From Methylococcales bacterium (lineage in GTDB: Bacteria > Pseudomonadota > Gammaproteobacteria > JABHGC01): a stretch of 40,767 bases of DNA. The translations under genes were made by a program, and so were the position numbers. The stretch spans positions 1 to 40,767 of the forward strand of contig JABHGC010000033.1 of NCBI GenBank assembly GCA_018672285.1, in the 5' to 3' direction. Position 1 is the stretch's first letter. Every line of letters begins with the position of its first letter. Below, one piece after another: positions 30,233-39,940 of the stretch. The notes under the pieces were generated by a model. That model saw only the letters and a program-made list of their open reading frames with translations, had not been told where the DNA came from and made no database searches.

Positions 30233-31150
30233 GTGATGTATTTAGATTATTTTCAAATGCAAGATACCCCTTTTCGGCTAACACCCGATACCCAGTTTTA
30301 CTATCAATACCGGGGCCATAAAGAAGCCTTAGAAGTGTTAACAGTTGCGATAAACATGGGCGAAGGTTTTATTAAGGTCACGGGAGAAGTTGGCACAGGA
30401 AAAACATTGCTCTGCCACCAACTCATGAACAGTTTAGGTGACGACTATTTTGTCGCTCATTTAGCCAACCCATTTTTAAGCCACCAATCACTACAAATGG
30501 CCATTGCTGATGCCTTTGGCATTGACATAGATGAGTCTACCCCTGCTCACAAACGTATTAAGGCCATAAAAGAGCGATTAATCGAACTGAATGATTCAGG
30601 GAAACAGGTTATTTTGCTCATTGATGAAGCCCAGTCCATTCCGGAGGACAGCTTGGAAAGTTTGCGCTTATTAACCAACTTTGAAACAGAAAAAACCAAG
30701 CTTGTACAAATCGTTTTATTTGGTCAACCAGAGCTAGAAATACGCTTAAACCACCCAGCAATTCGTCAGTTAAAGCAACGCATCACATTTTCGTATCACC
30801 TACAACCCATGGATAAAACAGGGGTTGAAGGCTACGTACAACACCGGCTACAGATTTCAGGGTATCAAGGCGACCCGGTATTTTCTCACCGTGCTTTAAA
30901 CCTCGTGTTCAGCGCCACTCGCGGCACACCAAGACTCGTTAATATTTTATGTCATAAAGCTTTGATGCTCGCGTATGGCGCAGGCGTTAAAACGATACAA
31001 CCTTGCCACATTCGCTCTGCGGCAAAAGATTCAGACATCAAAACAACCCCTGCTTGGCAACGACAGCAATATGTTTACCCTTTTCTAATGGGGTTAGCAT
31101 CCACGGCATTTTCAGCATCTGCACTTTTTTGGCTGTCAGCAAATATTTAA
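30233..31150 (+). CDS. mshM: MshM/ExeA-like AAA ATPase
   Basis: YLDYFQMQDTPFRLTPDTQFYYQ, VTGEVGTGKTLLCHQL, LLIDEAQ. Confidence 0.92.
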   Translation: MMYLDYFQMQDTPFRLTPDTQFYYQYRGHKEALEVLTVAINMGEGFIKVTGEVGTGKTLLCHQLMNSLGDDYFVAHLANPFLSHQSLQMAIADAFGIDIDESTPAHKRIKAIKERLIELNDSGKQVILLIDEAQSIPEDSLESLRLLTNFETEKTKLVQIVLFGQPELEIRLNHPAIRQLKQRITFSYHLQPMDKTGVEGYVQHRLQISGYQGDPVFSHRALNLVFSATRGTPRLVNILCHKALMLAYGAGVKTIQPCHIRSAAKDSDIKTTPAWQRQQYVYPFLMGLASTAFSASALFWLSANI

Positions 31151-31162
31151 AGGATTATCGCT

Positions 31163-32581
31163 ATGAGTATCATTAACCAAATGATGAAAGATTTAGAGAA
31201 AAGAAAGATTAGCCCACTTGCCGGTTACAACTCAGCGCCTCCCTCTTTGATCGCTAAAAAATCAAGCATTTTTGTTATGGGCGGTTTCTTAGGTTTAATC
31301 CCCTTGAGCATTGCCTTTTTCAATATTAACGCTGACAGTGTTGTTGAACCGGCACTACCGTCTTTAGCGGATATCATCAACCATAACTTAGAAGCCTTTC
31401 CTACCGGTGCAGGCATGCCCATTGAGGCCAGCTTAATTGCAACCAACATCAAACCGATACAGATCACGAGTCAACCGACTATTGTCAATGCCACACAACC
31501 TCAACCTGAAGCTGAGCCAAGCCCGCAAGCCACCATTCCAGAGCGAATTATTTACGCAGTAAAACCAGGTGACTCATTATCAAAAATCTTCGCTAATTTA
31601 GAGCTGAGCGCCAAACAACTTCATTATGTGACCCACTCAGGGCCACATGCAAAACAGCTCACGCAGCTACAGCCAGGGCAGGCCATTCACTTCTTATTTT
31701 CAGAGTCAGGCGATTTACAGCAATTATTTTTTGAAAAAACACGCAAAAACCCCGCGCTGAATATTTTTAGAGCCGCTAATAAAGAGTACATTGCAACCAT
31801 CGTTTCACCTCACTACTTAGAGTCTGAGCAGAAAAAAACTGCAGATAAAAACGAACAGTTAAGTCACAATAATGGTGAGAAAAAAACGGTCTCTTCCCCT
31901 AAACAAGCCACTCAAAAAATCACAACCACCCCCGACAAGGATCAACAGGTTTCAACTCAACATGCGCCTAATGTGATATCGCTCAACACCCCATCAACCA
32001 CTACTAACATCAAAACCAAAGCAACAACACCAAGCAAGTACAACCTTGCACTGAATGCCATGAAACTGCATCAACCCAATACGGCAATTTTACATTTACA
32101 AAATGCCTTAATAAGCGACCCAAAAGAATTAAAATCGAGAGTTTTATTGGCCTCACTGTTACAAAAAACAGGCTACCCTAGAAAGGTTACTACTGTACTA
32201 GAAGCAGGCCTTCAATACCCTCATAACGCATCGCTTATCCAGCCTTTAGCACAACATTACTTAAGCCTACAAACCCCTTCTAAAGCCATAGCCTTACTCC
32301 AAGACAGCATCAAAAAAGAACCCAACGATGCATTGTCAGCACTATTGGCTGCTTGCTACCAACGGACTGAGCAACATCAGGCTGCAATCAACCAATATCA
32401 ATCCTCGTTAAAAACACAACCCAATCAGCCAAAATTGTGGGTTGGCATTGGTATTTCACTTGAAGCAACCAAACAACATAAAAAAGCGGAAAATGCTTAC
32501 CAAAAAGCACTTAACCTTGGTTTAACACCACAGTTAAAAAACTACACAATGCAACGTTTACAATACATTTCTCGCTCCTAG
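31163..32581 (+). CDS. mshN: MshN-like TPR protein with OapA/LysM-like segment
   Basis: MSIINQMMKDLEKRK N-terminus, TM, AVKPGDSLSKIFANLELSAKQL, C-terminal TPRs. Confidence 0.85.
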   Translation: MSIINQMMKDLEKRKISPLAGYNSAPPSLIAKKSSIFVMGGFLGLIPLSIAFFNINADSVVEPALPSLADIINHNLEAFPTGAGMPIEASLIATNIKPIQITSQPTIVNATQPQPEAEPSPQATIPERIIYAVKPGDSLSKIFANLELSAKQLHYVTHSGPHAKQLTQLQPGQAIHFLFSESGDLQQLFFEKTRKNPALNIFRAANKEYIATIVSPHYLESEQKKTADKNEQLSHNNGEKKTVSSPKQATQKITTTPDKDQQVSTQHAPNVISLNTPSTTTNIKTKATTPSKYNLALNAMKLHQPNTAILHLQNALISDPKELKSRVLLASLLQKTGYPRKVTTVLEAGLQYPHNASLIQPLAQHYLSLQTPSKAIALLQDSIKKEPNDALSALLAACYQRTEQHQAAINQYQSSLKTQPNQPKLWVGIGISLEATKQHKKAENAYQKALNLGLTPQLKNYTMQRLQYISRS

Positions 32582-32597
32582 CCACTATGCTATTAGT

Positions 32598-34301
32598 ATG
32601 AAACCTACAAAACGCATTCGCCTGGGAGATTTACTGGTTGAAAACGGTAAAATCACTCATGAACAGCTCATGTCGGCGCTTGCCGAACAAAAAAGTACCG
32701 GCCGAAAACTCGGCCAAGCACTTGTTGACTTAAATTTTGTTACCGAAAATGAAATTAATACCCTGCTGGCAAAACAGCTACACATGCCGTTTATTGATCT
32801 CACCCACTTCTCGATCAACCCAGAAACTGTCTCGTTATTAAGTGAAACGCATGCAAGGCGTTACCGAGCCATCGCTCTGACCAAACGGGGTGATGAGCTC
32901 TTGGTCGGAATGGCTGACCCAACAGACATTTTTGCCTACGATGAAATTGCCAACCTACTGAACCAACCCATTAAACAAGCCATTATCAATGAAACAGCGC
33001 TATTACAGCTCATTGAAACCGCTTACCGAAAAACAGATCAAATTAGTGACATCGCTGAAGAGCTTGATGATACCCTTTCAGATACTGACATCGATATTGA
33101 CCACTTAGCAGATGATGTTGAGATTTCTGATGCCCCTGTCATCCGTTTAATCCAAAGCTTGTTTGAAGATGCAGTACAAATTAATGCCTCAGATATTCAC
33201 ATAGAACCTGATGATAAAGTCCTTAGAATTAGGGTGAGAGTGGATGGTGTACTACAAGAACAAATTGTTAAAGAAGTTCGAATTGCCCAGTCTGTCACAC
33301 TCAAACTGAAGTTAATGGCGGGGCTGAACATCTCAGAAAAAAGGCTGCCACAAGATGGCCGCTTTAACATTAGAGTCAAAAATAAAAGTATTGATATTCG
33401 TTTGTCCACCCTCCCCATGACCACGGGTGAATCGGTGGTTATGCGCTTACTAGACCAGTCTGGTGGCTCGCTTTCTCTTGACATGCTTGGCATGCGAGAA
33501 GAAATCATTGAACGCTTTAAACGCTTAATTAATCTACCTAATGGCTTAGTACTCGTGACCGGCCCGACAGGATCAGGTAAAACCACCACATTATATTCGG
33601 CCTTAAGCGCGCTAAACAACGCAGAAAAGAAAATCATTACCGCAGAAGACCCTGTTGAATACCGCTTACCCCGAATTAACCAAGTTCAAATCCATACGGA
33701 TATTGGGCTAACGTTCCCTACTGTATTAAGGACTGCGCTTAGACAAGATCCTGACGTTATTCTCATTGGTGAAATGCGTGACCAGGAAACCGCAGAGATT
33801 GGTTTAAGGGCTGCAATGACAGGTCACTTAGTGTTATCCACCCTACACACCAACGATGCCATCTCAACCGCAAACCGCCTTTTAGACATGGGTGCAGAAG
33901 GCTTTTTAGTTGCCGCTTCCTTGAAAGCTGTTATAGCTCAACGTTTAATCCGAAAAATATGCCAAGACTGCATTGAAGACGACAAGCTCACCCCCGCACA
34001 AGCTCATACCGCTGAAAGTATCCTAGCCCCAGCCAGTATGAATTTTACCCCTAAAAGAGGGCGTGGTTGTAATAAATGTCAGCACACCGGTTACCTTGGA
34101 CGAATTGGTATCCATGAATTATTAGAAATTAATGAGCCACTGGCAGATGCCCTGCGTAGTGGTGACACGGTGAATTTTTCGAATACAGCAAAACGCCAAG
34201 CCAACTTCAAACGTTTAGCCGTTGCCGCAATGGATTATGTTCAAGAAGGCGTCACCACGGTAGAAGAAGTGATTCGTGTGGCCGGCTCCATTGAACATTA
34301 G
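32598..34301 (+). CDS. mshE: MSHA assembly ATPase MshE
   Basis: GspE/PilB family (VTGPTGSGKTTTLYSAL, ILIGEMRDQETAEIGLRAAMTGHLVLSTLHTNDA, CxxC zinc motif); two MshEN-type motifs at N-terminus. Confidence 0.95.
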   Translation: MKPTKRIRLGDLLVENGKITHEQLMSALAEQKSTGRKLGQALVDLNFVTENEINTLLAKQLHMPFIDLTHFSINPETVSLLSETHARRYRAIALTKRGDELLVGMADPTDIFAYDEIANLLNQPIKQAIINETALLQLIETAYRKTDQISDIAEELDDTLSDTDIDIDHLADDVEISDAPVIRLIQSLFEDAVQINASDIHIEPDDKVLRIRVRVDGVLQEQIVKEVRIAQSVTLKLKLMAGLNISEKRLPQDGRFNIRVKNKSIDIRLSTLPMTTGESVVMRLLDQSGGSLSLDMLGMREEIIERFKRLINLPNGLVLVTGPTGSGKTTTLYSALSALNNAEKKIITAEDPVEYRLPRINQVQIHTDIGLTFPTVLRTALRQDPDVILIGEMRDQETAEIGLRAAMTGHLVLSTLHTNDAISTANRLLDMGAEGFLVAASLKAVIAQRLIRKICQDCIEDDKLTPAQAHTAESILAPASMNFTPKRGRGCNKCQHTGYLGRIGIHELLEINEPLADALRSGDTVNFSNTAKRQANFKRLAVAAMDYVQEGVTTVEEVIRVAGSIEH

Positions 34302-34314
34302 CGACGTATAAAAT

Positions 34315-35532
34315 ATGCCCATATATACTTACCGAGGCAGGGATAAAAAAGGCGAAGAAGTCAAAGGACAACTTGATACCAGCAATGCTGCAATGGCGGC
34401 AGAACAGTTGGTCAATGGTGAAATTACGCCCCTTGAAATCAAAGAGTATATAGAGCAACGTAGTCTGCTAGGAATCCTATCGGGTATTTTTGAACCCAAA
34501 CCCACCCTCATTGATTTAATTATTTTCTCAAGGCAAATGGCGACATTATCTCGCGCTGGCGTCCCCATCATCAAAGCCATCAATGGGTTATCAGAGAGCT
34601 CTGAAAATAAGATATTTAAAGACATATTAAAAGACATCACCAAGCAACTCAACGCGGGTAGAGAACTAACCTACGCTCTCTCACGCCACGAAAATTTATT
34701 TCCAACACTCTATATCAGTATCATTAGAGTGGGTGAAGAAAGTGGACAAATGGAAGACGCCTTCCTGCAAATGACCCGCTACCTCACATTAGAGAAGCTC
34801 ACTAAAGAGCGTGTTAAATCGGCGATGCGCTACCCAACGATGGTTTTTTCCGCCATTTTTATTGCCATGATCGTCATTAATATTTTTGTCATCCCTACAT
34901 TCGCAGACATGTTTGCCAAAGCCAACGCTGAACTCCCTATGGCGACCCAAATTTTATTGGCCACATCCAATTTCACCTTAGCGTATTGGCCTTACATGCT
35001 GGGCGGAATGGTGGGGGGGATATTCTTGTTAAAACGCTATTTTAATACCGAAAAAGGTCGCTATAAAGCCGACCAATACAAACTGAAACTCCCGATCGTT
35101 GGCCAAGTGATTCGCCTTGCGACCCTTGCCCGATTTTCTCGCTCCTTTGCCATGTCATTACGCGCAGGCGTCCCGATAACCAAAGGGATTAGTATGGTCG
35201 CAAAAGCCGTCGACAATGTGTATGTCGGAGAAAAGCTTCAAGCGATGCGCCAAGGCGTTGAGCATGGGCAAGCACTGACTAAAACAGCCAAAGAAACAGA
35301 GTTATTCTCGCCACTGGTCATGCAAATGCTTGCTGTAGGGGAAGAAACAGGGCAAATCGATGAGCTTTTACTTGAAGTGGCACAATATTACGAGGAAGAA
35401 GTAGAGCGCAAATTAGAATCATTAAGCAGTGCAATTGAACCCATCTTAATTACCTTTATAGGCATTATGGTATTAACCCTCGCACTTGGCGTATTTTTGC
35501 CACTTTGGAACATGGCAGGAACGGTAAAATAA
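34315..35532 (+). CDS. mshG: MshG/PilC-like inner-membrane platform protein
   Basis: MPIYTYRGRDKKGEEVKGQLD, FSRQMATLSRAGVPI, two T2SSF domains. Confidence 0.95.
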   Translation: MPIYTYRGRDKKGEEVKGQLDTSNAAMAAEQLVNGEITPLEIKEYIEQRSLLGILSGIFEPKPTLIDLIIFSRQMATLSRAGVPIIKAINGLSESSENKIFKDILKDITKQLNAGRELTYALSRHENLFPTLYISIIRVGEESGQMEDAFLQMTRYLTLEKLTKERVKSAMRYPTMVFSAIFIAMIVINIFVIPTFADMFAKANAELPMATQILLATSNFTLAYWPYMLGGMVGGIFLLKRYFNTEKGRYKADQYKLKLPIVGQVIRLATLARFSRSFAMSLRAGVPITKGISMVAKAVDNVYVGEKLQAMRQGVEHGQALTKTAKETELFSPLVMQMLAVGEETGQIDELLLEVAQYYEEEVERKLESLSSAIEPILITFIGIMVLTLALGVFLPLWNMAGTVK

Positions 35533-35593
35533 ACAAATGACTGTGATAGCGTTCACAAAACCGACAGTAAATGACTCATTATCACAAAAAGTA

Positions 35594-35622
35594 ATGACAA
35601 GATTCATTATTTTGCATACACT
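35594..35622 (+). promoter_or_regulatory. Candidate sigma70 promoter upstream of pseudopilin
   Basis: ATGACA-N17-TACACT. Confidence 0.4.
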
Positions 35623-35674
35623 TAGCTTATTGGCAGACACATCTGTCGTTTGAATTAATGACTGGGAGTAGAGT

Positions 35675-36262
35675 ATGAAGCAATCAGGTTTTACAATGAT
35701 CGAGCTTGTCATCGTCATTGTTGTATTGGGGATTTTAGCGGCTGTTGCGGCACCGAAATTTATGGACGTACAAAATGATGCCAAAATTTCTGCGACCAAA
35801 GGCCAATTAGGGGCTATCCGCTCAGGCGTTGGTCTTGCCCACGCCAAGATTTTAGCCACCAGCATTAATACAGGCCGTGTTGGCACTAACAGAGACTGGC
35901 CAACCTTTGTTGAGCTTAGGGCAAACAAACTTGCAGCAAACCGCCCTGCTAGCCTAAGAAACCTTGAAATTGTTGAATCTGATGTTAACTCAGGTACCGC
36001 AAACCAAGCTTTACCACCTGCTAAGCTACCTATTTTAAGTGCCGCAAAAACAGCACGAGTTCGCTTTGTAAGAGACCGAAGCCAAACCAATGCTTATCCT
36101 GCGGCGAATGCAGACAGAGCAATTGCAGGCTCAGAAGGTTGGGCATACTACCCTGGTGATGAGTTCAATGCAGACAATCGCCTTGTAGACGCTGTTGTCT
36201 ATGTCAATGACAATAATGATGCTAACATTGATGGTGAGGCAAGACATCCAAGCCGTTGGTAA
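35675..36262 (+). CDS. Type IV pilin / GspG-like pseudopilin
   Basis: MKQSGFTMIELVIVIVVLGILAAVAAPKF class III signal peptide; DEFNADNRLVDAVVYVNDN C-terminal region. Confidence 0.93.
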   Translation: MKQSGFTMIELVIVIVVLGILAAVAAPKFMDVQNDAKISATKGQLGAIRSGVGLAHAKILATSINTGRVGTNRDWPTFVELRANKLAANRPASLRNLEIVESDVNSGTANQALPPAKLPILSAAKTARVRFVRDRSQTNAYPAANADRAIAGSEGWAYYPGDEFNADNRLVDAVVYVNDNNDANIDGEARHPSRW

Positions 36263-36895
36263 ATGACAGACAAACACGCATTAATTCTTTTAGGGCATAA
36301 CGGGGCTGGCAAATCCACACTCATTCGCTATTTATTGGGATTTTACCCAGATGAGCGTGGCCACCCCTTTCTCCCTCATTGGCAACACCTCCCTTCTTAC
36401 ACAGATAAAACCATCGGTTACGTCCCAGAGCTACCATTCTTGGATCCACATTTAACCGGCTGGGACACACTCAAACTACAAGCTAAGTTAAATCATACCC
36501 CGCTGTCCAAACAACAAGCAGGAGATGCAGTTAACGCTGTTGGCTTAGACTCGGATGTTTTAACCCACCGTATTCAAACCTACTCAAAAGGCATGAGACA
36601 GCGCTTGATGCTGGCTCAAGCCTGTTACCATAAACCGGATGTGCTAGTCTTAGATGAACCCCTTTCAGGATTAGACCCATTTGGTCACCAAGCAATATTA
36701 GACCTACTACAAACCATGAAACAACATAGCCAACTGCTGTTATCAACCCACTCGCTAGAAGATGCTTACCGGCTCGGTGATGAGATATGGCTATTACAAG
36801 CCGGCACTTTGGTATACCAAGGGGATAAACCAGGTTCTATAGAAGCCTTAAACGATTTATATTTTAAGTACCCGCCACATGCTATCGGACATTAA
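36263..36895 (+). CDS. ABC transporter ATP-binding protein (short N-terminus)
   Basis: Walker A GHNGAGKST, signature YSKGMRQRL, Walker B VLVLDEPLSGLDP, H-loop STHS. Confidence 0.92.
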   Translation: MTDKHALILLGHNGAGKSTLIRYLLGFYPDERGHPFLPHWQHLPSYTDKTIGYVPELPFLDPHLTGWDTLKLQAKLNHTPLSKQQAGDAVNAVGLDSDVLTHRIQTYSKGMRQRLMLAQACYHKPDVLVLDEPLSGLDPFGHQAILDLLQTMKQHSQLLLSTHSLEDAYRLGDEIWLLQAGTLVYQGDKPGSIEALNDLYFKYPPHAIGH

Positions 36896-37661
36896 TTGCA
36901 TCGCTGAAAGTACGTTCAAAGCACTGCTACGCCAGCGCTTGACGGCTTTTTTTCTGACCCTTACAGCCATATTTATCGGTTTTGGCCTCTTAATGTCTAC
37001 CGTCGATATTGGTGTTCGTTTTCGTTTATTTGAAAACCTTTTATTAGGTATGCAAACGTTTTTACTTCACATTGCAGGTTGGCTGTATTTGTTTGAAATG
37101 GTACGCAAAGAGCAATCATTAGGGTTATTTGTACTCCCTCTTACCACCACCATTAAACGATCACATTACTTTATAGGCCGGTTTTTAGGCGTCGTATGGT
37201 TAATGCTTTTACTGCTTGCCTTTTTCGCCATAATTGACAGCCTGTTAATGCTCATAATCTCAGGTAGTGTCAATATTGGGCTGCTGCAACAGCTTTACTT
37301 ACTGTCATTATCTGCACTGCTTTCAATGGCAACGTTATACTTCCTGACAACACTTGTCTCCCCCGTCAATGCGATCATCTACAGTGTGATTATATGGTTT
37401 ATTGGTAACGGCTTAGATGAGCTATTGCTTTTTGCCGAGAAAAAATTGACGGCGACTTCAACAGAGCTGATTCGAGGCTTATATTACCTGTGGCCAAACT
37501 TTAGTTTTTTTGACAAGACAGAATTAGTCGCTAACGAGATTGGCTTATCATGGCAACAAATTGCTTTCCCCTCAATTTACAGCTTGCTATATAGCAGCCT
37601 ACTTCTTTGGGCCGCCACCTTAATTTACCAGCGTAAAGCACTTAACCCAATGGCTGAATAA
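36879..37661 (+). CDS. ABC transporter permease
   Basis: 260 aa, about six hydrophobic segments; overlaps ATPase gene. Confidence 0.85.
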   Translation: MLSDINCIAESTFKALLRQRLTAFFLTLTAIFIGFGLLMSTVDIGVRFRLFENLLLGMQTFLLHIAGWLYLFEMVRKEQSLGLFVLPLTTTIKRSHYFIGRFLGVVWLMLLLLAFFAIIDSLLMLIISGSVNIGLLQQLYLLSLSALLSMATLYFLTTLVSPVNAIIYSVIIWFIGNGLDELLLFAEKKLTATSTELIRGLYYLWPNFSFFDKTELVANEIGLSWQQIAFPSIYSLLYSSLLLWAATLIYQRKALNPMAE

Positions 37662-38317
37662 TGCAAAAAGTCAGCTTATTTTTTTGTTTTGGACTGTTTT
37701 TTTTAGCCATCGCTATTATTGCACCAAAACCAACCCCACAACGCCCTGCCCCGTATTTTATAGAAAACCCAATATTCTTGCGTATGCTACTCGGCCCATT
37801 TCATACTCTCGCGGCCGACAGTTACTGGCTACGCTCGGTGAATATTGACCCTCAGGATCAACCAAAAAATAGAGATAAACAGTCATCCGATCTATTTGAT
37901 GGGGCCAAACTCATCCAAACCCTAGACCCATTGTTTGAACTCAACTTACGTTACAGCGCGACGTATTTAGCCTCAATCCGAAAAGATGTTGATGCAGCAC
38001 ACGCACTATGTGACATAGCCATCCGATTTCACCCACAATACAGCTATCCTTATATTCTTAAAATCAGCAACGAATTAGGCTACAGGCACCCCTACCGCTA
38101 CGACAAAATCATTGAGTGGGTCAAGCTCGCCAAAAACACCACCATTGATAGCCCTGCATGGCTCACGGATGTATTGGTAATGGCCAGAAATAAGAATGAT
38201 CAATCCGAGTTAGTGCTTGCCGATTTAAACTGGCTATTAGGCATGGCTAAAAGCCCACAAGAGGCACAAATGATTCAGGCTAAAATTGATAAAATTAAGC
38301 ATGCTCAAGCACTTTAA
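37661..38317 (+). CDS. TPR-like exported/membrane-anchored protein
   Basis: N-terminal hydrophobic anchor, LAADSYWLRSV, helical-repeat-like remainder; start overlaps permease stop by 1 nt. Confidence 0.75.
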   Translation: MQKVSLFFCFGLFFLAIAIIAPKPTPQRPAPYFIENPIFLRMLLGPFHTLAADSYWLRSVNIDPQDQPKNRDKQSSDLFDGAKLIQTLDPLFELNLRYSATYLASIRKDVDAAHALCDIAIRFHPQYSYPYILKISNELGYRHPYRYDKIIEWVKLAKNTTIDSPAWLTDVLVMARNKNDQSELVLADLNWLLGMAKSPQEAQMIQAKIDKIKHAQAL

Positions 38318-38367
38318 TCACAAAGTGCACCGTTTCCTTCAAGCGAACGAAAAACCACCCTCCAGGC

Positions 38368-39462
38368 CTACCTTGCCCAGATCATCGCCACATGACTTCC
38401 ACCATAGGTGTAACTCATCCCGAGCAAGGCCGCTTCACTTTCTAACGCCATTTCGGCATCACCGTAGTCGACCCAATCAGGTTGATCTGTATCACTGATG
38501 CGGATCATCCAACGTCCATTTTTCTGCCATATTAACCCGTAGTAATTGATATTCACCAACTGTCCCATCGCATTATAGACCTGAAAAATTGAGTGAAATT
38601 GATATTCATTACGCCGCTTTAATTGCAACTCCATCTGTGCACTCACAGACATCGTCACGCCATCTTCTTGATACACGGTAAGCTGATACACGCCAGCCAA
38701 ATTAGCGCCTGTAGAGGGCGCCTGCATCGATTGCCCCTTCGCCAACACAATAGGCTCAACGTGCTTGTCTTGTTTTAGCTCAACCCATACACGCTGTGTT
38801 TGATAACCGCCCTTTGAGACTTCCACATGGTAACTGCCTGGCGCAAGCTCAATGCCATCATAGTATTTAGGCTTGATGTTAAGCACCCGAACTTTGGCAT
38901 TAGCAGGGGTTGTTTGCACCGTTAATGAGAGTGTCGCCTTGGAAGGGCCTTGAGGCTGACCTTCTTGAACAACACCTTTCTTGACTTGCCCTGCCAATTG
39001 TCTGGCTAAGGCATCAATTTCCACGGGGATATTATCCACATCTTGGGTTTTGATTTCTGCGGTATTCAAAATGATGCCCGTATTGGTATTAATCATTCTC
39101 GCCACAATAGAGACCGTTTTACCCCACTTAAGCACTGTGCCACTGACAATGGCATCCACACCATATAAGCGACCTATCTCTGCCGCCATTTTCTTTTCGT
39201 CCACTAAATGTGAGTTTTGTAACTCTTGCTCCTCCACCACTTTAGCCAACAGTACTCGCTCGTACAGTGTATATTTACCCGTTTTAGATAAACCACTCAC
39301 CATCCACTCACTAATGATGGCACCGCCATCTTGAATGCCAAGGTCGCCCTTCACTTCAAACTGCATCACTGCAACGTTCAATTTTTTAGCATCGCTTGCC
39401 ACTGCAGTGCTTTGCCATAACGTGAGTATCGTGATGATACAATATCCAAGTAAGCGCATTCG
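38368..39462 (-). CDS. CsgG-like/PEGA-domain secreted protein
   Basis: ORF 38368..39495; signal peptide; LNVAVMQFEVKGDLG...YGVDAIVSGTVLKWGKTVSIVARMINTNTG (CsgG/FlgO-like); PEGA-like VQTTPANAKVRVL...ELAPGSYHVEVSKGGYQTQ; start inferred at internal MRLLGY. Confidence 0.8.
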   Translation of the reverse strand, partial: RMRLLGYCIITILTLWQSTAVASDAKKLNVAVMQFEVKGDLGIQDGGAIISEWMVSGLSKTGKYTLYERVLLAKVVEEQELQNSHLVDEKKMAAEIGRLYGVDAIVSGTVLKWGKTVSIVARMINTNTGIILNTAEIKTQDVDNIPVEIDALARQLAGQVKKGVVQEGQPQGPSKATLSLTVQTTPANAKVRVLNIKPKYYDGIELAPGSYHVEVSKGGYQTQRVWVELKQDKHVEPIVLAKGQSMQAPSTGANLAGVYQLTVYQEDGVTMSVSAQMELQLKRRNEYQFHSIFQVYNAMGQLVNINYYGLIWQKNGRWMIRISDTDQPDWVDYGDAEMALESEAALLGMSYTYGGSHVAMIWAR

Positions 39463-39638
39463 GTTTACCTCAAGCATAAAAATAATGCCCATCATACGCC
39501 ACCCCCACTACAACACAAAGCCTCACTCTGTTCGGGAAAACCCCATTTGCGGATAAGATAAAAAATCGTTATAAATACAAGCGTTAACCGTAGAGTTAAG
39601 TAGAAAATAATAATAATCTCGCAAGGAGCACATCACAC

Positions 39639-39938
39639 ATGAAAACAGTTTTTGATGACATAGACATTCAATTAACCGACGGTTTTATTACTGCGGTCAA
39701 AAATCTCATGCAAGAAAAAATGGCCATGATGCAAGACCAACTTACCCCTGAGTGCTGGTCATGGGGTCGCGCGACCATATCGGATTTATCCGATACAAGC
39801 TGTATTGAAATGGCTTTTGGCACCCCAGAAGAACGCCCTGCTGACATGCCAGAGGGTGAGGATGTCATGTTGGTTATTGCCGAGAAAAAACCAACTCCGG
39901 CTGCTGTACCCAATTTCCCCATGTTTAACGCAATGTAA
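39639..39938 (+). CDS. Hypothetical protein (99 aa)
   Basis: Good RBS (AAGGAG) upstream; ORF directly precedes HIT gene. Confidence 0.65.
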   Translation: MKTVFDDIDIQLTDGFITAVKNLMQEKMAMMQDQLTPECWSWGRATISDLSDTSCIEMAFGTPEERPADMPEGEDVMLVIAEKKPTPAAVPNFPMFNAM

Positions 39939-39940
39939 TT

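Noticed and set aside
35630-35650. Sigma54 promoter (TTGGCAGACACATCTG) upstream of the pseudopilin
   Set aside because: Has the -24 GG but no GC at -12; a sigma70-like ATGACA-N17-TACACT is more plausible.
35473-36090. 205-aa minus-strand ORF opposite the pseudopilin
   Set aside because: Antisense to a clear pilin gene; no recognisable domain.
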